Assembly (NCBI RefSeq): GCF_011065895.1
Contig: NZ_JAALCR010000018.1
Location: 62,001 to 126,000 of the forward strand
DNA length: 64,000 bases
Source of the DNA: Paludisphaera rhizosphaerae
Lineage (GTDB): Bacteria; Planctomycetota; Planctomycetia; Isosphaerales; Isosphaeraceae
Direction of reading: 5' to 3'
Below, one piece after another: positions 28,468 through 37,206 of this stretch. A model generated the notes under the pieces. That model was given only the letters and a program-made list of their open reading frames with translations, searched no databases and was not told the origin of the DNA. How positions within the stretch are numbered: position 1 is the stretch's first letter; every line of letters begins with the position of its first letter. The translations under genes were made by a program, and so were the position numbers.

Positions 28468-31400
28468 TCACGGGCTCCAGACGAACTCAGGCAAGTTGAC
28501 AACGCTCCACACGACGTCCTCGAACCGCTCGCGCCAGGCGTCGCGGAGCCTGGGGTCAACGGGGGGGCCGGAGCGGGTGCGACGTTCCAGCTCCAGGACG
28601 GCGAGGTTCGCCTCCGACCGCAGGTGGTTCGACCAGGTCACGGCCGGCAGCGCCGGGGGCGGCTGGATCGGCCGGATCTCGTTCGCGGGCGTCCGGCGGT
28701 CGGCGAAGCCGTCGGCCAGCGCGGAGGTCAGCGGAGCGCGTTCGACGTCGGTCGGGAAGCGTCCCAGGCAGCGGAGGAAGACCGAATCGACCAGCCCGCC
28801 GGGGGAACTTGCCGCGAGAGCCAGCTCGGCCAGCCCGCCGCCGGCGGCGACGCGCGTCAGGCGGGTCGCCGCGACGCCGTTGCCCAGCGCGCCGGGCTGG
28901 AGGACGTTGGGGGAAGCGTCGCGATCGGTCCGCGGGTTCTGCCGGGCGCCGGTCCAGCCGAAGGCCTCCATCACGTCGGCGACGGCCGTGGCGTTGGGCA
29001 GGGCGAGGCTGGGGCGGTCACGTTCGTTGGCCAGGTTGGCGAGCATCCAGGCCCGCTCGGGCCGGCCGAGGCTCACGCGCTCGCCGTTGGTGCGCCGGCC
29101 GTCGGGGTCGAAGGTCAGCTCCTCCAGGTCCATGGGCCGCCCCGCCGCGGCGAAGAGCGAGTCGACCACCTGCTCCGCCGAGAGCCGACGACGATCCGGA
29201 GCGGCGAAGAAGCGAGACTCCGGCGGCGCGTTCCGGTTCGCCCCGGTCGCCCGCCGCTGGTAAACGTCCGAGGTCAGGATCAGCCGGGCGAGGGCCTTGA
29301 GGCTGTAGCCGTCGCCCACGAACCGCCGGGCCAGCCAGTCGAGCATCTCCGGATGGCTGGGGACGCGGCCCTCCCAGTCGTCGGGGGGCTCGACGATCCC
29401 CGCACCCAGGTACCGCCGCCAGACGCGGTTGACCGTCACCCGCGCGAACCGCGCATCGGCCGGCGAGGTCACCAGCGCGGCCAGGCGTTCGCGGGCGTCT
29501 TTCGGGTCTTCCACGGGAGCCGCGGCGAGGGCCTCCGAGGCCGCGACGAGATCGTCGAACGGCCACTCGGCGGCGATCGGTTCGTCGGGCTTCAGCGTGA
29601 CCTTGATGAGCGACTCGCGGGCCTTCTTCTCGAAGAAGCCGGCGGGAACGCGGCTGGTCTTGGGCACGATCACGGGCTTCCCCGCGAACATCGCCGCCAG
29701 CGAATAAAGGTCGCGCTGGGTGGTGCTGTGATAGGGGGAATCGTGACACCGGGCGCATTGCAGCTCGACGCCCAGGAACGCGGAGGCGACGATCTGCCCC
29801 TTGGCGGCGAACGGGGCGTCATTGTCGCCGGCCAGGCCGAAGCCGGCGGCGCCCCCGTCGGCGGAAGACCCGCGCAACTGGATCAGCTCGGCGACCATGC
29901 GGTCGATCGGCTTGTCGTCGCGGAGCGACTCGTAGAGGAACCAGCGGAACGGGCCGGTGGTGTTCAGGCTGGCGTTGATGAGCGTGGGGTTCTCCGCCAG
30001 CACGTCCTGCCAGTAGCCCATCCAGCCGCCCGCCCATCGGGGATCGGCGAGAAGGCGATCCACGGCCCGCATCCGCTTGTCGGGGGAAGCGTCAGCCAGG
30101 AACGCGCGGACCTCGGCCTCGGTCGGCGAGACCCCGACGACGTCAAGCGTCAGCCGGCGGAGGAAGGCCGCATCGTCGAGGGCCGGCGGCGGCGTGAGAG
30201 CCTCCTCGGCGACCGGCGGCGCGGGCCAGGAGGCGCCGTCGCGGACCCAATCGGCCAGGGCCTGGATCTCGGCGTCCGGCATCGCCTCGGCGCCGGGGGG
30301 CATCCGTTCCTCGGCGTCGTCGGTTCGGAGCCTCCGCAGCAGCTCGCCCGAATCCGGATCGCCGGGAACGAGGGCCGGCTCGCCCGATTCGCCCCCTTGA
30401 AGAGCGGCAGCCAGCGAGTCGAGCTTCAGCCCCCCCTTCGACTTCTCGCCGTGGCAGCGCTGGCAACGCTCGCGGAGGATGGGGAGGATCTTCGCCTGGA
30501 ATCGGCCGCCGTCGCCAACGTCCTTCGCCGCACGCTCGCGAGCCTTCTTGATTCGGGCGTCGAGGAAGGCGTCGATCGGGTGGCCGGCGGCGGGGGGTTC
30601 CGAACCGGGATGGGCGGCCAGCCAGGCGCGGGCGGCCTCCCGGCGTTTGTTCCAGTAGGGCTCGCGGTTCATCGCCTGGGCTCGCCGCGTCATGTCCTCA
30701 AGTTCGCGGAGCGACGCTTCCAGGCGAGCCAACGCCGGTTCGACGTCCGCGTCGGTCAACTCGACGGGCGAGGCCCCGACCGGCGTCAGGACGTGGTACG
30801 TCCGCCCTTTCTCGGATTCGACGGCCACGCAGGTTTCGCCAGGGTCGGGCTTGAGCGTCTTGCCGCCGATGATGGCTTCCAGGACGACCCGATGCGCGCG
30901 GTCGGGGGCGAGTTCGACGACGGCCGTGATCTCCTGCTGGCGATGCTCCGCCGGACGAAGTCCCGGATGCGGCGGCTCGGCCGGCGGCGTGATCGGCTCC
31001 TCGCCGTTGGGAGAGCCCGTCATCGCCGCGCCCCGGGCGACGACGACGCCGTCGACCCAGAGCCGGCTCAATCCGCGAACTCTCGCCAGAAGCCTGCGAG
31101 ACCCCGCGCCGGGATCGACGTCCGCCGCCATCCGGACGAGGACAGGCGCCTTCCACGCCCGGCGGACGCCCCAATCGTCATAGCCGTGCGGGAGGCGGTC
31201 GATGAGGAACGAATCGGCGGTGAAGCGAGCGGACTCCCCGGGCGGCGTTTCCCCCTGGAGGAACCACCGTTGATGCGCCGGCATCCCTTCATAAAGCGTG
31301 ACCAGGACGCGGCCGGCGGGGATTGGACCGACCTCGGGCGCCACTTCGGGGGCCGGCTTGTCGGCCAGGTCTTCCCCCACGCGCTGGTAACGCGACTTGA

Positions 31401-32187
31401 TCGCCGCGTCGTCGAACGCCCGGCGGTGGACGGCGACGGAGTCGAGCGCCCCTCGGAAGCTCGCGGAGGCCGCACCGCCCATCGAGGACCCGATCCAGAC
31501 GGGCGCGTCGTCGACCACCGGCCCCTCGTCGGTCGCCCCCCCCATGTCCCAGACGCCCTCGCGAGGGACTCCGTCGATCCAGGCCCGGATGCTGGCAGCA
31601 TCGCCAAAGCGATAGGTGACGGCCAGGTGATGCCACCCTTTGCCGGGCGTGAAGCCGTTCTTGGAGGTCCAGCGGTGCCAGTGGGCGTCGCCCGCCGTGC
31701 CCGGCCGCTTCGGGGAAGCGAACAGGAAGTTGACGCAGGCCCGACCGCCCCCCTCGCGGACGCGGAGGGCCCAGCTCTGGTTGTCGGCCGGGAACCCAGG
31801 GGCTCCGGTCCTCCCCTTGCCGACGACGTAGGCGGCCTCGCCTCGATTCAACTCATCGACCTGGACCCAGGCCTCCAGCGTGATCGCGTCCCCCTTGGCG
31901 AAATCAAGCGGGCTGCCGGGCCCGGGGTCGTCGAAGGAGAAGTACGCGCCCCGGCCGTCGAGCTTCACCGCCGTGTTGTCGGGCGCGAAGTCCGGGTAGG
32001 TCGGCGGTCGCGGCCCGGGGACGTCGCGATGGACCCCGCCGTGTGGTTCCAACCGGGTGGACTCCTCGGCGTCGAACGTCCAGAGGAACGCCGGCGGCGC
32101 GTCGTCGGGCCCTGCCCCGGCGAGCACGAGGCAGGCGAGGACGAGAACGAAGGACCGGGTGCGAGTCCGTGGGGAGGGCGGGGTCAT
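28468..32187 (-). CDS. PSD1 protein: LamG, cytochrome c-like, DUF1549 and DUF1553 domains
   Basis: A 1239-residue secreted protein. Signal SFVLVLACLVLAGAG. Residues 30-270 form a LamG/concanavalin domain (ITLEAWVQVDE, GWHHLAVTYR). Residues 565-665 form a cytochrome c-like (PSC1) module with one haem-binding motif, CQRCH (Cys575, Cys578, His579), and a late MPPG axial-ligand motif. DUF1549 follows at about 690-890, with a second CxxCH-type motif CARCHDSPYH, and then DUF1553 at about 935-1225 (VNRVWRRYLGAGIVEPPDDW, YQRRATG). This is the standard planctomycete PSD1 architecture. It overlaps the FecR gene by 4 nt (ATGA). A haem-dependent role in polymer breakdown is presumed, not proven. Confidence 0.93.
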   Translation of the reverse strand: MTPPSPRTRTRSFVLVLACLVLAGAGPDDAPPAFLWTFDAEESTRLEPHGGVHRDVPGPRPPTYPDFAPDNTAVKLDGRGAYFSFDDPGPGSPLDFAKGDAITLEAWVQVDELNRGEAAYVVGKGRTGAPGFPADNQSWALRVREGGGRACVNFLFASPKRPGTAGDAHWHRWTSKNGFTPGKGWHHLAVTYRFGDAASIRAWIDGVPREGVWDMGGATDEGPVVDDAPVWIGSSMGGAASASFRGALDSVAVHRRAFDDAAIKSRYQRVGEDLADKPAPEVAPEVGPIPAGRVLVTLYEGMPAHQRWFLQGETPPGESARFTADSFLIDRLPHGYDDWGVRRAWKAPVLVRMAADVDPGAGSRRLLARVRGLSRLWVDGVVVARGAAMTGSPNGEEPITPPAEPPHPGLRPAEHRQQEITAVVELAPDRAHRVVLEAIIGGKTLKPDPGETCVAVESEKGRTYHVLTPVGASPVELTDADVEPALARLEASLRELEDMTRRAQAMNREPYWNKRREAARAWLAAHPGSEPPAAGHPIDAFLDARIKKARERAAKDVGDGGRFQAKILPILRERCQRCHGEKSKGGLKLDSLAAALQGGESGEPALVPGDPDSGELLRRLRTDDAEERMPPGAEAMPDAEIQALADWVRDGASWPAPPVAEEALTPPPALDDAAFLRRLTLDVVGVSPTEAEVRAFLADASPDKRMRAVDRLLADPRWAGGWMGYWQDVLAENPTLINASLNTTGPFRWFLYESLRDDKPIDRMVAELIQLRGSSADGGAAGFGLAGDNDAPFAAKGQIVASAFLGVELQCARCHDSPYHSTTQRDLYSLAAMFAGKPVIVPKTSRVPAGFFEKKARESLIKVTLKPDEPIAAEWPFDDLVAASEALAAAPVEDPKDARERLAALVTSPADARFARVTVNRVWRRYLGAGIVEPPDDWEGRVPSHPEMLDWLARRFVGDGYSLKALARLILTSDVYQRRATGANRNAPPESRFFAAPDRRRLSAEQVVDSLFAAAGRPMDLEELTFDPDGRRTNGERVSLGRPERAWMLANLANERDRPSLALPNATAVADVMEAFGWTGARQNPRTDRDASPNVLQPGALGNGVAATRLTRVAAGGGLAELALAASSPGGLVDSVFLRCLGRFPTDVERAPLTSALADGFADRRTPANEIRPIQPPPALPAVTWSNHLRSEANLAVLELERRTRSGPPVDPRLRDAWRERFEDVVWSVVNLPEFVWSP

Positions 32188-33764
32188 TCAGGGGCTCCGT
32201 TCGGCAGGCCGGAGATGAGGACCGGGTCGACGCGCTGGTCGTCGTCGGCCGCGTCCTGGAGAAAGAGGTCCTGGACCGATTCGCCCTCGGCGAAGCCCAG
32301 GTCGGAGAGATCGATCCCCACGGCCAGGGTCCGGAAGCCGCTCCGGATCCGGGTGGTGATCAGGGGGGATCGTTCCAGGTCCTCCAGGTTCAGGACCGGG
32401 TCGGGGGAGCGATACAGGTGGAAGCCCGACGTCCGCAGGGCTTCCGGCGAGTTCATCGTCAGGTCCCACGCCCGGATCGTGTGCGACCGTCGGCCGCCCT
32501 GGAACGACAGGGGGGCGACGTGGAAGGCGTCGCCGTCGAGCGAGTTCGTCAGGCATTGGATCTCGAAGACGACGACGTCCGGCCCCGGCCCGTTGACCAC
32601 GGGTTTGCGGAAATGGACGGCCATCCCGGGCGTGCCGCCGCCGTCGGCCGAGGAGTCGAGGATCGGGTCGGAGCGAAGCGGCTCGCGGCTCCCTCCTGGG
32701 TTGATGACGCCGGTGTCCAGGGCGTCGTCCGAGAGCAGGTTGCGACGAGGAAGGAAAAGGTCCGGCCCGCTGGCCAGGTGGCCGTTGGGATCTCGGCCCG
32801 GATCGGGACGGAACCACGTCAGGCCGACGGGGATGAGCCACTCGATCGGATAGGTCCGAATCACGCCCCCGCGCTGGACGGTCACCGACCTCAGCCGGCC
32901 GACGCCGCCGTCGGCGCGGGGCTCGGCCTTGTAGGAGACGACGCGGTCCGGCAGCCGAGGGCGATACATCTCCGGCCGGAAGCCCATCGCCGAGGTGCTC
33001 CCCACGTCCGCGGCGGCGAACCGACGGGCCTGGTTCTCGACCAGCCGCGCCTGGAGCGCGGGCTCGGCCTCGCCGTCGGGGCGGCGGTAGACGTCGGCGG
33101 CGCCCTCGACGACCTGCACCTCGGTCTCGTTCGTCTCGCGGACGTTGACGACGAACCGGGTGCCGCGGTCGATCACCCGCGTCGCCGGGGTCTCGACGCG
33201 GAACCCGGCGGCGTTCCCGGGGGCGTGGACCGAGCAACGGCCGATCTCCAGCGCCAGGACGTCGGCCGCCTCCACGCGAAACGAGGCCGGCGCCTCCAGC
33301 ACGGCCGAGGCCCCAGCCGGGAAGCTCAGCTCGACGAGCCCATCGGTCAGGACGTAGTCACGACCCCGCTCCAGCGCCGCACCGACGTCCGGGACCGGCT
33401 GGCCGAGGAACCGGGCCCGCGAGGCCCCCGCGAGCCGGGCCGCTTCGACCGGCCCCTCGGTTCGACGTTCCATCCGCCGCAGCGCCGCCACGCCCAGGAG
33501 GGTCGCGAGCAGCAGCACGGCCGCCGCCGCGAGGGGGATCGCCCAGGGGAAGCGTCGGATGGGGACGGCCGGTCGTTCCGCGTGCTGGTAAGCCTCGCGA
33601 CGGGCGACCTCGCGGACGAGGGCCGCCTGCATCTGGAGTTCGGCGAAGGCCCGGAGCTTGTCCGGGTCGGAGCGCAGCTCGTCCTGAAAGGCGGCGGCCT
33701 CGTCGGGGGCGGCCGCGCCGTCCTGGAATCGGATCGCGCGTTCGAGGAAGTCGAGGTCGTTCAT
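32184..33764 (-). CDS. FecR-like membrane regulator (anti-sigma partner)
   Basis: A 526-residue protein. ATG 33764 has GGAGGG upstream and overlaps the sigma-factor stop by 4 nt. The N-terminal 70 residues are cytoplasmic and helical (DLDFLERAIRFQDGAAAPDE), then one transmembrane helix at about 73-95 (WAIPLAAAAVLLLATLLGVA). The periplasmic FecR domain follows at about 145-235 (LTDGLVELSFPAGA, FRVETPATRVIDRGTRF). The last 290 residues are a planctomycete-specific extension with short beta strands. It very likely senses an extracellular signal and controls the sigma factor encoded just upstream. Confidence 0.88.
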   Translation of the reverse strand: MNDLDFLERAIRFQDGAAAPDEAAAFQDELRSDPDKLRAFAELQMQAALVREVARREAYQHAERPAVPIRRFPWAIPLAAAAVLLLATLLGVAALRRMERRTEGPVEAARLAGASRARFLGQPVPDVGAALERGRDYVLTDGLVELSFPAGASAVLEAPASFRVEAADVLALEIGRCSVHAPGNAAGFRVETPATRVIDRGTRFVVNVRETNETEVQVVEGAADVYRRPDGEAEPALQARLVENQARRFAAADVGSTSAMGFRPEMYRPRLPDRVVSYKAEPRADGGVGRLRSVTVQRGGVIRTYPIEWLIPVGLTWFRPDPGRDPNGHLASGPDLFLPRRNLLSDDALDTGVINPGGSREPLRSDPILDSSADGGGTPGMAVHFRKPVVNGPGPDVVVFEIQCLTNSLDGDAFHVAPLSFQGGRRSHTIRAWDLTMNSPEALRTSGFHLYRSPDPVLNLEDLERSPLITTRIRSGFRTLAVGIDLSDLGFAEGESVQDLFLQDAADDDQRVDPVLISGLPNGAPE

Positions 33765-34282
33765 GCTTCGCCCTCCGCCGCCAGTCGCAGCCGGATGCAC
33801 TCGCCGAGCGTCTTGTGGATGCGGGCGAGCGCCTGGTAGACCGTCTCGACCTTCCGGCCGAGGGCCTCGGCGACCTCGCGCCCAGAGCGGCCTTCGAAGT
33901 AGCGGAGTTTGAGGATCTCGCGGTTGTTCAGCGTCAACTCGCCCATGCAGCGGGCCAGGGCCTCGCGACGGCGGCCCAGGCTGTCGGCGGATGCGTCGGG
34001 CCAGGCGTCGGCCAGGGCGGCCAGCAGATCCTCGTCCAGTCCTTCGTAGCGGCCGTCCCGGGCGCGGAGGAGGTCGACGGCCCGATTGCGCCCGGCCGCC
34101 CGAGCCCAGTTGCGCAGGTGGGCCGGCGACTCGAACGGCTCGCGACGGACGATCGCCTTGACGCAGACGTCCTGGTACACGTCCTCCGCGATCTGGTAGT
34201 CGCGGGCGACCGTCGCCAGGTACGCCGTCAGCGCCAGCCGCTCGCTCAGGAGCAGCGTCGTCGTCTCCTCGGCCGTGAGCAT
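33761..34282 (-). CDS. ECF-type RNA polymerase sigma factor
   Basis: A 173-residue sigma factor. ATG 34282 has GGGAGGAA upstream; the frame extends 17 codons further but without support. Region 2: LATVARDYQIAEDVYQDVCVKA, quoted as YQIAEDVYQDVCV, followed by LRNWARAAGRNRAVDLLR. Region 4: LTLNNREILKLRYFEGRSGREVAEALGRKVETVYQALAR, quoted as EILKLRYFEGRSG and VETVYQALARIHK. It resembles the RpoE-type sigma factors paired with FecR proteins in planctomycetes. It heads the operon sigma-FecR-PSD1-DUF1501 and probably drives its own operon. Confidence 0.92.
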   Translation of the reverse strand: MLTAEETTTLLLSERLALTAYLATVARDYQIAEDVYQDVCVKAIVRREPFESPAHLRNWARAAGRNRAVDLLRARDGRYEGLDEDLLAALADAWPDASADSLGRRREALARCMGELTLNNREILKLRYFEGRSGREVAEALGRKVETVYQALARIHKTLGECIRLRLAAEGEA

Positions 34283-34620
34283 CGCGTCGGGTTCCTCCCA
34301 GGGAATACGATCGCCCCGGCGATCACTCGACACGAAATCGCGTTTTCTGACGGGAAGCCAGGCCGATAGCCTCTGGCGGACCCAGGCTATCGTCTCGCCG
34401 TCATTTCCACGAGAGCGAGCCCAGTAGGTTGCACTCCCTCGCGCATGTCGCTAAAAATAAATATCCTCTCCCACCCGTTCGGAAATGCGGCGAACCTTCA
34501 AGGCCGGTCTGCTTACCGGTCAATCCGACGCCCCCCTCCCTCCGCGCGTCCGGTCGATGGATTCGACGCGATGTGGCTCTTTCTTCCCTGCCTTCGCACC
34601 GCGAATCGAGGGTGGATCCC
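34283..34620. other. Divergent intergenic stretch, no gene seen
   Basis: Between the minus-strand sigma factor gene and a plus-strand unknown gene. An AT-rich patch lies near 34445-34475 (AAAAATAAATATCC). Three frames run across it but none has a ribosome site or protein-like composition. Confidence 0.45.
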
Positions 34621-35454
34621 ATGTCACCAGAGACTGCCCAAGTCTGGAAGCTCCTTCACTCCGTGGCGTGGAACGTCTCTTGCGAGCGAAATCTGATCTG
34701 GGATGACAAGCGATGTGTGAACGTATCCGCTCGAGCCTGGCGCTGGTTGTTGGGGTCGAACCTTCATCCTGATATCTGGCGGCAGGCACTTCGTTCCCAG
34801 GACGACACCCCCCGATCACCGGCCGCCGAACTCTATAAAGTCTGGTTCATTTATGCGGTCATCTGGATCATCAACCTCGCCAATCGAGACCTTAAGGCTC
34901 TCAACATGGGCGTCGATCTAGACGCCGACGAGTCGGACGATCCGCCTAAGGGGGCGACGAAGCAGGCTTCTCTGCTGCGCGATCTGCCCCCCTTTATCGC
35001 GGCCCAGATGTTGCTTTTGCTTCTCTACGATGAACACAAGGATGCTTACGAAGTTCTGATCCGGTGGAATACATGTTCGATCGACGACATCATTAGGGAT
35101 ACGAAGCTCCCGTCCGAGGATATCGTCCGCAAACACTACGAATTGGCGATAGAGTTTTTGATGGACTACGTCCAGAACGGCTTCGAAAGTCTGAGGTTTA
35201 AGAAGTCCAAGCTGTGGTCTCCCTCGCTGAAAAACCTGGAACATCCCGCTCCTCCCAACAGCGGGTTGTTGAAGGGGGTGCTCCATAAGTACGAAAGGAG
35301 AATCCGACAAAGAAGCGAAAGAGACCGGGGCCTCGCCCAAGTCGCCCGAGAATTCGAGCTAACCGTCGAGGAAAATCCCTCTCTCGATTCGGTACTGGGG
35401 GCATTATACGCCCTGTTCCCTGATCAACCCCAAGGTGAAAAATCGTTGGAATGA
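34621..35454 (+). CDS. Unrecognised 277-aa protein
   Basis: A cytoplasmic-looking protein from ATG 34621 (MSPETAQVWKLL), with GAGGGTGG upstream. It has a hydrophobic helical stretch (VWFIYAVIWIINLAN) that may be a buried helix rather than a membrane segment, a second at AAQMLLLLLYDEH, and a helical middle (IDDIIRDTKLPSEDIVRKHYE, quoted as LPSEDIVRKHYELAIEF) that could be an HTH. The C-terminus is charged. Codon usage is less GC-biased than in neighbouring genes, consistent with accessory DNA. I cannot name the family; it converges on the next gene. Confidence 0.65.
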   Translation: MSPETAQVWKLLHSVAWNVSCERNLIWDDKRCVNVSARAWRWLLGSNLHPDIWRQALRSQDDTPRSPAAELYKVWFIYAVIWIINLANRDLKALNMGVDLDADESDDPPKGATKQASLLRDLPPFIAAQMLLLLLYDEHKDAYEVLIRWNTCSIDDIIRDTKLPSEDIVRKHYELAIEFLMDYVQNGFESLRFKKSKLWSPSLKNLEHPAPPNSGLLKGVLHKYERRIRQRSERDRGLAQVAREFELTVEENPSLDSVLGALYALFPDQPQGEKSLE

Positions 35455-35489
35455 GCTTCCAGCGAGGAGATTTGGAATTCGAAACCGAT

Positions 35490-35894
35490 CTAGCCTAAGA
35501 AACCTTCCGTCGACGCTCGTATGGCAGCGATACGAGGACGAACGATTGCAGGGGCGAGGACGTCGTCGAGCGGGCATCGAACGCGCCCAAAACGCGTGAC
35601 GTACCCATGGATCTCTTCGCGAATGATCCTCTTATGCTCTTCCCTTCGTGGGAATTGGGCCCAGGGCTCTACACTGAACAGGTCATGAAGGTTCTGTCTT
35701 TCGCTCCATTCTCGGATCCTATTCACAACCTTCTGAAGGGCATTGAGAGCATTCCCTCCCGTAAAACCAAGCACCCACGCACTCGCATAAGTGCTTACGC
35801 AGACTTCATGGGCCTCCTCTTTGGGGACGAACTCGCTTAGCGAGCGGATCATCGCATCAATCTGAGGATCGGCCTCTGTCCGAACGTCCGACAT
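35490..35894 (-). CDS. Unrecognised 134-aa protein
   Basis: ATG 35894 (MSDVRTEADPQI) has an excellent AGGAGGG ribosome site. The product is helical, with SEFVPKEEAHEVCVSTYASA and NALNALQKVVNRIREWSERQ as amphipathic segments, and a C-terminal part ending RASTEGFLG. No signal peptide or known motif is seen. Its stop faces the stop of the 277-residue gene 35 bp away. Confidence 0.65.
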   Translation of the reverse strand: MSDVRTEADPQIDAMIRSLSEFVPKEEAHEVCVSTYASAWVLGFTGGNALNALQKVVNRIREWSERQNLHDLFSVEPWAQFPRREEHKRIIREEIHGYVTRFGRVRCPLDDVLAPAIVRPRIAAIRASTEGFLG

Positions 35895-36195
35895 CGTGGG
35901 GTCCCTCCTAACCATCGTTGGTTGCCGGCCGTCGATGTGAAAACCGCCCGGGAGAGGGACCTGACAGTCTTCCTATAGAAAAGGGCCCGAATGTTCAAAT
36001 TCTGCGACGCCAGCCGAAGATCTGTTGTAATCGAACCTCAGAGTACGATTTCTTCGAAAACCCCCCTCGTTAATTGCAGAATTCGCGGATTCGGGCCCCA
36101 TTGATAGTGGCAAGGACGACCAAGGAATTCAGTCGAGAGACAGTCCAACATCACCAGACGCGAGAAGCGTCGCCCCTATCGAAGGAGACGAGACC
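35895..36195. other. Divergent intergenic stretch, AT-richer, no gene
   Basis: About 300 bp with lower GC around 35980-36110 and a small dyad GACGC-GAGAA-GCGTC at 36158-36172. It should contain promoters for both sides, but I cannot assign hexamers with confidence. Confidence 0.4.
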
Positions 36196-36429
36196 ATGAG
36201 AATCGCATTCGTGGGTCTGAGCGTATTCGGTTTGATCGGGGAGTACCTCGCGGCATGGACGTACCGACCTTACACGACATTCGCAACGCCGCGCTCGAAC
36301 GGTTTAATCCCCATTCGGAAGCGACTCTTCGCGAACTCAGACGCTGTGAACTTCGATGGAATCCACGCGATCTTCGACGGCGGGCGCCCGAGCCGGCTCA
36401 ATCGACTTGCGACGTTCCTTCACGCCTGA
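36196..36429 (+). CDS. Possible small protein, 77 aa
   Basis: Supported mainly by a strong AAGGAGA ribosome site 8 nt before the ATG. The N-terminus is hydrophobic (IAFVGLSVFGLIGEYLAAW) and could be a signal or membrane segment. The rest is polar with no known motif. The frame ends 51 bp before the zinc-finger gene of the nitrilase operon. It may be a short membrane peptide or a decayed gene. Confidence 0.45.
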   Translation: MRIAFVGLSVFGLIGEYLAAWTYRPYTTFATPRSNGLIPIRKRLFANSDAVNFDGIHAIFDGGRPSRLNRLATFLHA

Positions 36430-36480
36430 GGGGCGGGGTTTTCCACGTCACGAGCCGTTGGTTATTGGAGGATGATTGGA

Positions 36481-37107
36481 ATGCCCGCTTCTGCCGAACC
36501 CCGTCAGTCGGACTCGGTTAAGCACACGTCCACCCCTTTCGAGACTCTTGAATACCTCGTCTTCAAGGAGAGCGTTGAGGCGTCGGACGCCCTTGCGTCG
36601 CTGGGTTTCTGCAACCCCGCGATCGATCGCATCCGGAAAATCGACGCAGAAAACATCCGAGAAGACGACGTCGAGTGGTTTCACGTTCACGTCGAAGGGG
36701 GCTGCCCGGCGTGCGCCGAGGCGCTGCGTCGCATGGAAGAGACGCTCGCGGCCGACCAAGGATCAGGCCCGAAGAGCGGTCAGGATGTTGCAAATTCTCA
36801 AGCCGGCGCCCCCGCCGACTGCAACACCGTCAAGGCCCAGATGTCGAAGTACCTCGACGACTCCCTGGAGATCCAGGACCGAGACAATTTCAATGAACAC
36901 GTGCGTGAATGTCGTTCCTGTTTCGACCTGGTCGAGAAGCTGGAATGGACGCTCTATCTGGCCGCGGCCGCTTTTGAGGGCCGCCCGGACGCGCCTCGCG
37001 AGGAAGAGTCGCCCGAGGCAGACCCTGGACCATGCGACGGCCCCGGCGATCTGACAAGTGATGCGGCACGGAGAGCCGCCAGGACCGGCGCTGCCGGTCG
37101 TGTATAA
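36481..37107 (+). CDS. Soluble double zinc-finger (anti-sigma-like) protein
   Basis: A 208-residue protein without signal or membrane helix. ATG 36481 has GGAGG 10 nt upstream; the ATG at 36472 overlaps that site and is rejected. Two Cys/His clusters are visible. The first, HVHVEGGCPAC, is followed by an amphipathic helix. The second, NEHVRECRSCFDLVEKLEW, has the canonical zinc anti-sigma spacing His-x3-Cys-x2-Cys. Tandem ZAS-type fingers usually bind a sigma factor's region 2. The C-terminal about 50 residues are acidic and probably disordered. A sigma-like gene ends the same operon, making it the natural partner (inferred). Confidence 0.72.
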   Translation: MPASAEPRQSDSVKHTSTPFETLEYLVFKESVEASDALASLGFCNPAIDRIRKIDAENIREDDVEWFHVHVEGGCPACAEALRRMEETLAADQGSGPKSGQDVANSQAGAPADCNTVKAQMSKYLDDSLEIQDRDNFNEHVRECRSCFDLVEKLEWTLYLAAAAFEGRPDAPREEESPEADPGPCDGPGDLTSDAARRAARTGAAGRV

Positions 37108-37206
37108 ACCCCTCTCGGTTTCCCGTAAGGATCTCAGCGGACTTCGGCGCACGTCGAAGACGGCTCGTTTTGTCTTCACACCGATAGTACGAGACGAGGT
37201 TTCGAC

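Noticed and set aside
28303-32853. 1516-codon plus-strand open frame
   Set aside because: It is antisense to the PSD1 and FecR genes, whose domains are unmistakable. Long antisense frames are expected in high-GC DNA, and its translation is Arg/Gly/Pro-rich without any domain.
36255-36521. 88-codon frame overlapping the 77-aa gene and the zinc-finger gene
   Set aside because: No ribosome site, and it runs into the well-supported start of the zinc-finger gene. The 36196 frame has the AAGGAG site.
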